In this document: positions 51,189-61,353 of the stretch, piece after piece
How the letters are laid out: each line of letters starts with the position of its first letter
Position numbering within the stretch: the first letter of the stretch is position 1
Assembly (NCBI RefSeq): GCF_001949145.1
Contig: NW_019091538.1
Location: 305,948 to 369,947 of the forward strand
Direction: 5' to 3'
Origin: Acanthaster planci
Lineage: Eukaryota; Echinodermata; Asteroidea; Valvatida; Acanthasteridae
Length of the DNA stretch: 64,000 nucleotides
The notes under the pieces: generated by a model
What the model was told of the DNA's origin: nothing
What the model saw: the letters and a program-made list of their open reading frames with translations, nothing else
Database searches by the model: none
Program-made: the position numbers and the translations under genes

Positions 51189-51937
51189 GTAAGGGACAAA
51201 AGCGAAAATAATCGGAATATATCTGGCCTATAAGTTGTGTTTCACTTCCATGAGGGACGCCCCTGCCTTTGCCAATAGATCCGCACATATGCAGCAAGGT
51301 ATGAGACAGAGAGAACCCCCCCTGCTTTGTGTTGGTCATTGTCTCGCAGGAATCTGGGGAATTCCTTTCAGACATCTTGGGGGGATGTGTTAAGTAACAA
51401 TAGTCTGAAATGTATATAGGGATTGGACATGTGGGGGGGGGTACCCCTCGGTCTCATTTCTTGCTGGGCATAGATCCACTACACCCGCTTTATAATTGGA
51501 TGGCCTCCGTACTTTATGCAGGTATCTGAGCCTGTGCTTAATGTAAAATGCGACAAATTATGTAACCCACTGTAAGTGAATACAGCCTACGATATTATAC
51601 GTGTACATTATTCGCAGTTAAACATCTGCACAAGTTCCAACAAGTCGAACAAATCAAGCTCCCCTCGCCGATATCGTTGTGTCATTTTTCCAGCCGAGAG
51701 TAGGTCTAATTGATTATTCTCTGAATTCATGAACCATATAATTCATACTGCGGGTACGGTATCGCCGCCCCTGAATGGTGCTCGCTTGTGTGTGTCCGTT
51801 GATATCCCTTTCATCACTAATGTAAATGATATACCCATATTTTATGTGACTATGCCTGTGTAAACACCCTGCATGAAATGAATTTGGCAATGCTGCGAAA
51901 TTCCTAGGTTACTACGAGGCAATTAAGTTACCTCAAT

Positions 51938-52451
51938 ATGGCGCCGAATGAGTTGAGGGGCCTTCTCACCTTATGTGGTAAGTTTGTGTTAGGGGAGCTG
52001 AAAGCGTGTTTATGGCGGGTGGTTTCTTTATTGATCAACATTTGCATTTGAAAAATAGTGATGTGTACACGTAGTCCGACACACGCAAGTGACAGTGGTT
52101 ACTTAACTGTGAGCAGTGTCTGCAAATTATGCACATACATTATAATATTTGAACGATGCTATATGGTTTCGCCTATAGCCATACTCGTGTCGGCCCCTGC
52201 AGGTCAAAGCGAATTTGCCTTGGGGAATTACCCGAGCGTCAGAGCAGGTTTGAAGTCTGTGAATTTCTTGTAACACCCTACTCGGAGATCCTAGTTTGTT
52301 TTGTTGTGAAAATTTAGGGATATGCAGCTGTCCACAAAAGGAAACGTCCCCAGCTCCTCATATTGTGTGTGAGACATTTGGGAAACCGAACGGTGCTGAG
52401 TGTGATTTCACAGACAAGAGGCCTCAAGGGTCTCTGCGAAGACGAGATTGA
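51938..52451 (+). CDS. Speculative two-exon small Cys-containing protein
   Basis: ATG at 51938 starts MAPNELRGLLTLC, ended by the donor GTAAGT at 51978. An acceptor at 52316-52317 (GAAAATTTAG) opens a frame in the matching phase that begins ICSCPQKETSPAPHIVC and reaches TGA at 52449-52451, giving a 57-aa product with five Cys. There is no signal peptide. The first exon is short and the peptide unknown, so this could be chance. Confidence 0.13.
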
Positions 52452-53763
52452 ATTTCTTTTATTGCGGGTGACTTTTAAAGGTGGGCTGTCGTCGAAACTA
52501 TCACAGACTTCATACAGAACATTAAAAATAGAATTCTGGAACCATTGAAATAGTCAAAAATTCGCCAACCCCACTGCACTTCACCCTGTCTCCCATTTGG
52601 GGCTCCCACTGAAATTCTTTGACGTGACAGCTGACAGTAAAATAACTAGCACTGTTCAGAGTTGCCACAATAAGCAATCTGGCCTCCTTGCTCTGTGGTC
52701 CAACATATCCCCTCGTGTCGCCCACTCCCGGCTCTCATTTTTTTCACAATTCCCCATCCCCGAGGTAAGTTTACAGTAGACGAATAGGCCTATGTCACCC
52801 ACATTTATTAGGTTCGTTTGGTCCAACCATGATCCATGAACAAGGTCATATATCTTGACAATGGTCGATTTGAAAGGTTAGTTTTCAACCCTGTGATTTT
52901 GTTGATTATGCAGTCACATATTTGCCTTGGGCAAGTTTCGTTTTCACAAAAAGCAAGTTCAGCCCGTCGTATATTGCGTGGCAAAACGGTGTGCTGAGTG
53001 CCATAATTCATTTAACTGGCTAGAACATTTAAAAGCCATCAGACACTAGAAGCAAAACCAGAACGGTGAAAATAACCGTCTTCGGTGCAAACTCAGAGTG
53101 GTTTTACATTCATGATCTATTTCACTTATTATTGTCTGTATCATTTGTTTTCATTTATAACTGATGAAGGCATTAATTTGGTGCAAAATATCCCTAAGTC
53201 GACTGTTATCTCACCGGAATTACCCACAGCCTAATTGATATAACCCTAAATGATCGCAAAATTTATTCGATTTTGCAACAGCCCAACAAAAAGCTTTGCT
53301 ATACTCCCTCCAATTACGAACGGTACGTCATAAAAAATACTACAAAGGCTTCTCGAAGGCATGCATTTACACTATACTATTTCTCACGTTGATCGACCTC
53401 CAGCAAGTTTGACGCTTGTATACTTTCCAAAGAAAAAAAATAGCCGGAGGTAGAAGTAGAAGTATTGGAATACAAAGTGCAGCGGTTTCGAAGCAAGTAG
53501 ATATTTTGTCCAAAACTTATTCAAACGGGCGCCTTCAAGTTTATGATTGTGACAAACCCTTCCAACACGTTGGTCAAAGTTGCCCGCATTAACCAACGGC
53601 CAGGAATTTCATTCCAATTATAAAATTCCTAATTTTACGACGAAGTAACTTCTCACTACCAGCACAAATAATGACAGGTTATAGCCTAGTCACCTTGAAA
53701 ATGCTGACAGCCCGATGTAATTAAAAACTCCATGTGCTTTAGAGTGTAGCGACACTTGTTGTA

Positions 53764-54799
53764 TTATTTACATCGTGTTTCAACTTCACCCAATCGATAA
53801 AATAGAATTTCCCAGCATGTGGCAAAGCCGGCCCAGCTGATGATCTTGACCTCTGCGGTGACGTCACGAGTCCAGGTCACCACGACCACATCAAAAACGT
53901 CACCAGTGCGAGTGACGTCAAAGGCCATTCCACTGTACACGCCTTGAACGAAGGACAATACAGTCCCCCATCCAAGACTTAATATGAGACAAAGCAAAAT
54001 GTTAAATGCCGCCAGGATAGTTCTGATGACGGATGGATGTACATTTCCTTTGACGTACATGTACGTAGCCCTAACATGGAGCTTTTCATCACAAAGGACC
54101 TTTGAAAATGAAAGACAAACAAATCCCAGCTTCCGTCGATGAAAATACAAAACTGAAGAAATTCAGCCCGTCGGTCCAAGGGAAACTTGAGTGTCTCTCA
54201 CTCTCATAAAGGTCCAATTGCTTCGGGCGTTTGGATTTGTAAAGACGGATTTTAATTTCACACTTTCGTCAGGATGGTTAACTTTTGTAGTCCAGGTAAT
54301 TAACAGCCTCATAAATGTAATATCATTGCTTATGTAATTACCTTTTTTGAAAATAACATTTCATCAAAGCATTCAACGTGGTTCTTGTACTAATTACCAA
54401 ACAGAATAATGATTCGAAGCTTGCCTTTAAAGCAATACCATCCCCAGTCTTGGGAAGCTTAGAAACAGAATAAACGCTATAAAAACTGTTTTGCTGCTCA
54501 CTGTAATATGCCGTGTGGAAATTTTAAAAAACACCTTCTAAGTCTTTACAAGGGGAAACTTGTGATAGCGTAGAAGCTTGGTCACATGACTTCAGAAATT
54601 CCGCACAGCCAAAGGAGAAGCGCTTGTAAATGGATCAAGAATCTTCGATGTGATGATCAAATTGGGCTGCATTAATTCCAAGAGCATTTCAAGTTAGTTT
54701 CAGCCTCGAACAAATAGATGGTCATGCTTGGAAAATCAAATTACCTTAAAGACATTACGAGTTCGGTGTAAAAGCACGCCGTTGTGTGCCTGGCGTCTC
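53764..54799 (-). CDS. Candidate 3' end (two exons) of an unidentified membrane-protein gene
   Basis: A terminal exon at 54099-53764 follows an unusually good acceptor tract (TTTGTTTGTCTTTCATTTTC then AAAG) and stays open for 111 codons to TAA. It encodes a hydrophobic segment (VIRTILAAFNILLCLILSLG, residues about 24-43), a polar region with repeated Val/Thr (FDVVVVTWTRDVTAEVK) and a second hydrophobic stretch (IISWAGFATCWEILFYRL), then a short charged tail. An upstream exon at 54799-54745 (acceptor CCACAG, donor GTAATT) is open in the compatible phase and would add 18 residues. No 5' end was found and I do not recognise the family. A chance ORF cannot be excluded, but the acceptor and the two membrane segments argue for a gene. 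Confidence 0.35.
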
Positions 54800-56665
54800 C
54801 TGTGGCATATATAAATTTACTACTCAAGGAGATCAGAGAAATCATGTTGTTCTTTAAGGTTGCAACGACATCTTGTCAATTTGAGAACAATTTCAAAATC
54901 AAAGTTGCCTATCCTGTGCGACTCACAGACCAGTTTCTTGGCCTGAAAGTAGTGGAACTCCTCCCCCTGTCAAAATTTTGACGTGGATGCGGCATGCTTA
55001 GGGGATAAAACGTTTTACTGTCCCGAAAACCTTGGAATTTCCGGTTGTTAATCTCTTTCTGACATTTCAACATTTTAGCATTGTAAGATTGTTCTCCCCT
55101 TGTTTTGTATTTCTCTTTGATTTATTCTGTAATTTTAATGATACAACATTAACCCCCCTAAAAAAAACCTGAACCCGTTGATATACATACACAACAAAAT
55201 CCTCACAAGTTGCCCCCGAGACGAGTTATCACTTGTACTCCTCACCATTGGAAACGCCGTTATAGCTGTAGTTCACCATAGGTTATTCCCAACAAAACTA
55301 TAGTGCACTACACATCGGTGTTATCAGTATGAACATTTTGGGTGTTATTTCAACACTGTTGGTGTTACTTTTAATATTTCCCAGTGCATTATAACACTTT
55401 TAGGTGTGTAAAGTATCACCAGCGATGTTAAAGTAAAATATTTTGGTGTGGTCATCTGATAACACAAAATGTTATTGTTAACACCACAGTTTATGCAGTG
55501 CATGCAGTAATAGACTTTTTTTTCTGCAAAATGAGAAGATACCTTTTCAAAACCGAACAAATAGACATTATTTTCAGGGAATCCATTTCGATTTGGTTCC
55601 CAGAATCTTATTCACTGTAGTCTGTTAAATGAGGACGGTGCCAGACTATGTTGGGTTCCATGCCTCCCTTTCATTTTTAGAAAATGTGGCTTGGAACGTT
55701 TTGATATAATTAATCACAGAGTTTACATTATCCATTGGCACAGATGACATTAATTTATAATGAACATTTTTGCATTGCTTTTATTTTTAGTTTCCCAAAA
55801 TAAACAAGTTAACCTCGCTTTCAATTCAATATGGCTGACTTGTGAATAAGGCAAAATTCAGTCATTAACAAGAGGCCAAGGTCTTTCATTTTCATGTCGA
55901 AAGCTTCCAGGCTCGAGTTAACACCAAACCTCACAAGGCCCATTCTTGCACTTGCATGCCGCGGGATTTCGTCTCACTCACTGATTAGTTCACAGGTCTT
56001 TGATAGGGGTTATTCTACCTACAACGTGATTTTTTCTCTAAATCTATCTTAACTTTTCTCCCTTTTTACATGCAGCTTATTTGTGCGGAATGATCGGGAG
56101 CGTTTCTGCTGCTCTACTATGAAAGAGATTCACAAGTCTTGTGCCATGGCGACCCCAACTGTACTGTTGCAACGAGCCAAACAGGTTTATTAAAATGCAC
56201 AAATACTTTCGGAAGTCCATTCAGGCGAGGAAAGTACAAAAAAGCCAACGAAGGGAGAAAAGCTACGCCAGGAGTGTTCTTTTGTATTCCCTGACCTTGC
56301 AGTAAAAGCAGGATAATGGAAGTTGAGGCGGTCTTCGTATAAAGTAAAATGGTCAGGTCGTAAACTCGACATGTTTGTTAGGTTCTGTCGTTTCCACGCC
56401 TGCTGTGAGGGTATATTTCACACGAAGGAGGAAGGTGTTTGATAACTTGGACACGGGATAGTGAACTCGATGATTCAGGACGGATTTAAATGTCCCATTG
56501 CCGCAGTTTCCGTGTTAAAATATGCATTGGATTGCCATGGAAGACTCGGTGAATCCGGTCGAAATGTTGACGGGTTGAGAGGCGCGACTGACGGAGAATG
56601 CTGTAGTCGTCTCGCCTCGTCCTTGCCGAGGCTCTGTAGGCGTCAAGGCGAAACGAGTTAATAAA
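54800..56665. other. Upstream flank of the MYND gene
   Basis: Holds the GTGTTA repeat and, from about 56.4 kb, a GC-richer segment likely to be the MYND-gene promoter and 5' UTR. No exon assigned. Confidence 0.45.
55318..55500. repeat. GTGTTA/TAACAC-rich repeat
   Basis: GGTGTTA, TAACAC and GGTGTG words recur every 10-25 nt on both strands. Related GTGTTA-rich dispersed repeats occur in other invertebrate deuterostomes and fishes. No coding potential. Confidence 0.5.
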
Positions 56666-57949
56666 ATGAAGAAGAGGTCGAGATACACGGGCATCCCTCG
56701 ATCGAATGACGCTGACGGGGACATGCAGGATGGAGGGAGCTCCAGTCCTGCCACGAGCAGCCAGAGTGCCTACCAGAGCACGAGTAGTATGCAGGCTACC
56801 CGCTTGCTACCACCCACCAGCAAAGTGGTGGCTGCACTTCGACATGGTGACCTGGAGGGGCACGTCCGGAACTTTGGTCGGCACCTCCGGCGTCCGGGAG
56901 CGGAGGACCAAACGACACTGGATCAACTCCTCGACGGACTGGACGATCTGAGCTCCGTGGATAAGTACATTTACTGTCGGATCGTGCAGCGCCTTGCGGA
57001 GACTCTCTTGGAACACTGCTTGGGTTACCTGTGCACTGACGCAGGTAACCCGGATGTCTGTCTAGATCTGAAGATGCAGAGCGTTCTGAGAATTCTCTGG
57101 ATGTCTTGTTTGTACCCCCCTGCTCTGCAGAGGATTGCTCAGGCGGGAGTAGACCTGATTCCGATGATGAACAGACTGATCTTGTCTTGTCTCAGAACAT
57201 CTGAGAATCTTCGTGAGAACAAAGCGAACAGGCGGCATGAGCAGCAGAGAGAAAGGAAGATAAGCCGAGAGTCTGTATCGTCCGCTTCCGAGGAACTTGT
57301 CTTGTCTTCTTACAGTATGAACAGCGTTGTTGTCTCAGCTCTTGCCATCTCTTACAACTGTCTGTACGCTTCGTGGGATCGCGACGTCATTGTAGTCTGC
57401 TGTCAGTGTGGCTTCATCCGGACAGTAGTGAGTCTGCTGAGCCGCACGAGGAACATTATCATCGGAGAGACCTGCCTGCGAATCCTTGACCTGATGGGCC
57501 AGAGCGGAGGCAACACGTCCCGGACTTTACTGCGTGAGTACCAAGTCATGAAGGAGGCTAGCCGACTCTGGCATTACATGATTCGCAGGGATCTGATCAC
57601 GAAATCAGGGTTTCTGGTAGCCGGACTGATCGCACGGCTTGGAGAGAACCTTCGGCAGGCGGACGGCACCTACACGGAGTGGACCTGCAACCCGGGCACG
57701 ACCAGCAAGCGAGCCCCAGTCTACCGCACCCCCCATCTCAAGATGATCCGCTGGTGTTCTTCACCAGGTTGCAACCGGTCCGAGGAGCTTAAAAACGGTC
57801 CGAAATTCAGGCTGTGTTCGAGGTGCAGACTTAGTAGATACTGCAGCGAGGACTGCCAGAGATTTCACTGGAATCGAGGTCACAAGGTGGAGTGTTTCCC
57901 TCTGATGTCAAGAGATCATAGTGTCACTGTGCAAGAGGAACGCAGTTAA
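56666..57949 (+). CDS. Intronless MYND zinc-finger protein, family unknown
   Basis: A single open frame of 427 codons, by far the longest intact ORF here, with GC-rich codon usage unlike the flanks. Residues 1-55 are Ser/Thr/Gln-rich and probably disordered. Residues about 55-340 are predominantly helical and Leu-rich (for example SVLRILWMSCLYPPALQRIA and TCLRILDLMGQSGG), compatible with armadillo-like repeats; this is inference. Residues 364-410 form a MYND finger with the ligand pattern C-x4-C, then CSRC, RYC, SEDC and a closing H-x3-C (GHKVEC). MYND domains normally bind proline-rich peptides in co-regulator or scaffold proteins. There is no SET domain and no ankyrin repeat, so it is not a SMYD or ANKMY protein. 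ATG 56666 lies 5 nt past a stop in the overlapping upstream frame. No intron was seen, so it may be a retrogene or a lineage-specific single-exon gene. Confidence 0.85.
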   Translation: MKKRSRYTGIPRSNDADGDMQDGGSSSPATSSQSAYQSTSSMQATRLLPPTSKVVAALRHGDLEGHVRNFGRHLRRPGAEDQTTLDQLLDGLDDLSSVDKYIYCRIVQRLAETLLEHCLGYLCTDAGNPDVCLDLKMQSVLRILWMSCLYPPALQRIAQAGVDLIPMMNRLILSCLRTSENLRENKANRRHEQQRERKISRESVSSASEELVLSSYSMNSVVVSALAISYNCLYASWDRDVIVVCCQCGFIRTVVSLLSRTRNIIIGETCLRILDLMGQSGGNTSRTLLREYQVMKEASRLWHYMIRRDLITKSGFLVAGLIARLGENLRQADGTYTEWTCNPGTTSKRAPVYRTPHLKMIRWCSSPGCNRSEELKNGPKFRLCSRCRLSRYCSEDCQRFHWNRGHKVECFPLMSRDHSVTVQEERS

Positions 57950-58108
57950 CATCTGCCACATTAACTTTTAGCGAAATTCATAGATTGGACACTAAATATC
58001 TGACCATATTACGACCGCAAAGTCATTTAATGAAGCAGCGTTCATTTCTAGATACACTCAACACCATGCAGAACCTCTCAAACAAATTATAAGCAAAAAG
58101 TCCAATGA

Positions 58109-58114
58109 AATAAA
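58109..58114 (+). promoter_or_regulatory. Probable polyadenylation signal of the MYND gene
   Basis: AATAAA lies 160 nt after the stop codon of the MYND-finger gene on the same strand. Position and sequence fit a short 3' UTR. Motif match only. Confidence 0.5.
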
Positions 58115-58278
58115 ACTATACTCCATCAATGCTATCATCACCGATTGTATATGGTTTCTGGAAAAGCTACTTGTATGAGAAAGGTGCTAAAATACACACC
58201 CGGTACAGCGTAACACAAAAAACACTCTATATAACGTCGGAGTGATCAATACCTTTATTTAAACATGTAGTAAACCAA

Positions 58279-58341
58279 CTAGTCCAGATTTTTGCAGGAC
58301 GCCGTGTTGTCACCACAGTTATCATAAGGGAAGCGGTCGAT
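58279..58341 (-). CDS. Speculative short terminal exon
   Basis: On the minus strand a textbook acceptor (ACCTTTTTTCAG) is followed by 20 codons (IDRFPYDNCGDNTASCKNLD) and TAG. The frame is also open upstream through the acceptor to an ATG at 58473, so it may simply be a 64-codon ORF. No partner exon found. Confidence 0.13.
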   Translation of the reverse strand: MDRFPYDNCGDNTASCKNLD

Positions 58342-59555
58342 CTGAAAAAAGGTTCTCCTATTTCTACTTTTCAATACGACGTGTACAGTACTCGAATGCA
58401 GGGCGCTTTCCCTTACACTTCCCAATAAAGTATAGGGTACACTAGGGGTACGTTTTTCTTCCGAACTCTTCACGCACGTTGTGATAGCTTAAGAGGTTTA
58501 GGCATTCTTTATCAGCAATAAGGAGTAAGTTGACCGTAAGTTTGCTATATCGGGTGTTTTTCCTAGTTTTCTAGTGCCTGCAGTAAAAATATGGCAAGCT
58601 GTTTTGTTTTGGTTTTTTTTTGGGGGGGGGGTTACAAAACTGTAACAAATTGGGAAGGGGTAACAATTGGGAGATAAAGATGTGAAGTTCTTTCGCACCG
58701 GATGCTATCAAACTTTGTGTGCATAATCAAAACAATTAGTAGTTAATGCTGACTATATTGAAACCAGTTAACTACCTACATGCCTAGCTTGCTAATAGTT
58801 ACTCACTGGTTGATTGCCTATAGCAGCGGGTTCTGCAATAATTCATGTACACGATTTACATAAAGTAAGTATCCAGCAATAGTTTGTCGCACAGTCGAAA
58901 AGGAGCTGTGCTGTCATAATGAAGTATTCCTGTACGTGCAGTTGGGGCCAACTAAATGTTTCATGTTGCCTCTTTGGATGGGATAAAACATGGCTACTCT
59001 TCAACGTACTCAACAGGAGTTCAAGGGAAGTTCACGTGTCTCAGTATTATGAAACTCCTGGCCTTCTGAATTTCTGTTATTCACTTTTTACGTGGAAACT
59101 TTAATGTTTGTTATTATAGGGGAAACTGCCATACGAGGTACAAATGTATTCCTATCCGAATATCTTGCTTTATACTATTAAGCAAAACTTAGAGGCTGTA
59201 GATTGTTGTTATAATAATGTTGACCTGTTTGAATTTTAAAGGTCAATGGCTGTATAGTTCAAATGCCGTGGAGCAATAATAATGCATGTATCTAAAGATG
59301 TTAGCGATCCTTCCGAAAAAATACAAACATCTCTCTGTGGCCTCCAGTCCAAATTAAGCTAATCTTGAATCATGGAGTTCCTGCTAGGTAAAACACAGCG
59401 TTTTTCTTTTATACTTTGATGTTAACATTTTTGTTGCGTATGACATGAATCATTTTGTATGACTTGAGATATGACAAGTTTGGTCAACAACTATTTTAAC
59501 AACTTGAAAGTATTATACAGTCAAGAAATACTCAGTATTGGAAGGAGTTTTAAAG

Positions 59556-59620
59556 CTTTGGCTATGGCTATGGCTGTGGCTACGACTGTGGTCGTGGCTT
59601 CAGCTATAGCTGAAGCGAAA
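59556..59620. repeat. Degenerate GGCTAT hexamer tandem repeat
   Basis: Successive hexamers ggctat, ggctat, ggctgt, ggctac decay into cgactgtggtcgtggcttc and then a short palindrome (cagctatagctg). Simple-sequence origin. Confidence 0.75.
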
Positions 59621-61276
59621 GGAGCGTGATAAAGATGTATGCATATCCGGGAACGAGTAATACAAATACTTAAAAAATTACATTTTTGTTTATTTTTCTT
59701 ATAAAAAACATCTAAACAAATATTAAGGACCGAGAACTGCGAAAAGGGTGACTTGAACTTGCAATTTCTTCTTCTGATAAAATATCTCACATCAACACTG
59801 TTTACTTGGTATAATAAGGGGTGTACGTTAGATAGATGACGGTTTACCTAATCAAACAATGTGTGTGATTTCGCAATGATTATCAGTAACTAATGACTAA
59901 AGCATTCTGGTTTTCATATTGCAAAAGTTAATGTTCTTCCGGTGAGATTCAAAATGATGCAGACTGAAACCAAATTCCAAGTGTCTTGTTCAGCTTCAGT
60001 GGTCGTGGATTTCCTAACGGTTCATTTTATTAACATGAAACAAATAAAGACAATTGTTTGTACACTCGCAAACGATGTTATTGGTGTCATGACAACGTGG
60101 ATTGGTAGTGGAGATCATAGTTTGAAAGATAGCTCTGCCCTTTTTATAGCGCTATCCAACTTAACTTTAATCGTAATCTGAGTGACGTGTGCTTACTCGG
60201 GATCAATTCAATTTTACCAAGAATTCATGAAAAAGTTTCTTTCACGTGATAACGGGGCCATATTTTGTGGTATTCATTCAGTGAAAGCATTGTGGGCTGA
60301 CAAAAGTCTCATGGTCTTAGGCTGCTCTTGAAAGCGACCAACCATACACAATTGAAGCTATTTCGTATATACCGTCGGCTAACACGCCATTGTCGCCACA
60401 GTCGGCGAATTACTGGTTGCATGCGTCACGGAATGCTTGTCCAAAAGAAGGCACGAGTCATTAAGCACTGAAGCCACTTCACTTTACTGCTTTTGTATAA
60501 CAGAATAAAGGTAGAGTTGTTGGACTCTAGGTGACAAATGATTGTCGTGGTTTTTCCCCGCATTTTACACGAAAGGGGTCGATTTATGGACGAGGTATGC
60601 ATGCAAAGTATTTTTACATTTTGGCAGTTACCTAAAAAAAATCCTTGACCTTATTTAGCCTTCTGACTCAGCCGTAAAAAACCAGTTATATGCAACTGTC
60701 ACGTACAAAAATCATATAATTGTACTTTTTTTTAATAAGCAATACCACCATTGGAATGTTACTTCTAATCAGTATACAACAACTAACACGTCAAAGGACA
60801 AAACCCGTTCATGGCTGGGGTCAATTTGGGGGGCGGGGCTAGTAAAGGTAGGGGACGCAGTGGCAGACCTAGCGGTAGTGAACCCCCCCCCGTCGGGCCG
60901 CCAAAGAAAGTTACGATGAGCAAATCAAACATCCTTGAACTCTATGCAAAGCTATGGAGGGACCGAATGTACACAAAGCTATGGAAACAGCAAATTGTAC
61001 ACAACATAATTATGGTAGTACATCTTCCTGCCAAATTCTGGGAGAGGAAGACTGCTACGGTGACTCATCTCCTATCCAACTTAGTTTCCAGATCCAACCT
61101 AAAAAGTCATGGAGAATGGGCCCAGTGTTGTTGACTGTGAGGTTGGGAAGTTAAACGTCGCGATTGGTGACAATCCAAGCTGTGCACACTCCGTTGTCGG
61201 AGAGTCAAGCGTTCAATTTGTCTTCATAAGGATCGGTAAATGAGCAATCTGACGAGGCTGCATCGGAATCTGTTGT

Positions 61277-61353
61277 CTAGAGCTACGCCTAGGTCTTCGC
61301 GCCATTGGAAATGCGTGGAGACGCGTAGACAATAGACCTAGCCGTAGCTCTGG
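61277..61353. repeat. Inverted repeat with AGAGCTACGSCTAGGTCT arms
   Basis: Arms 61277-61296 and 61334-61353 match at 18 of 20 positions. A third copy of the inner word (AGACCTAGCGGTAG) lies at 60865-60878, directly after the hAT-end-like CAGTGGC. Probably pieces of one repeat family. Confidence 0.5.
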
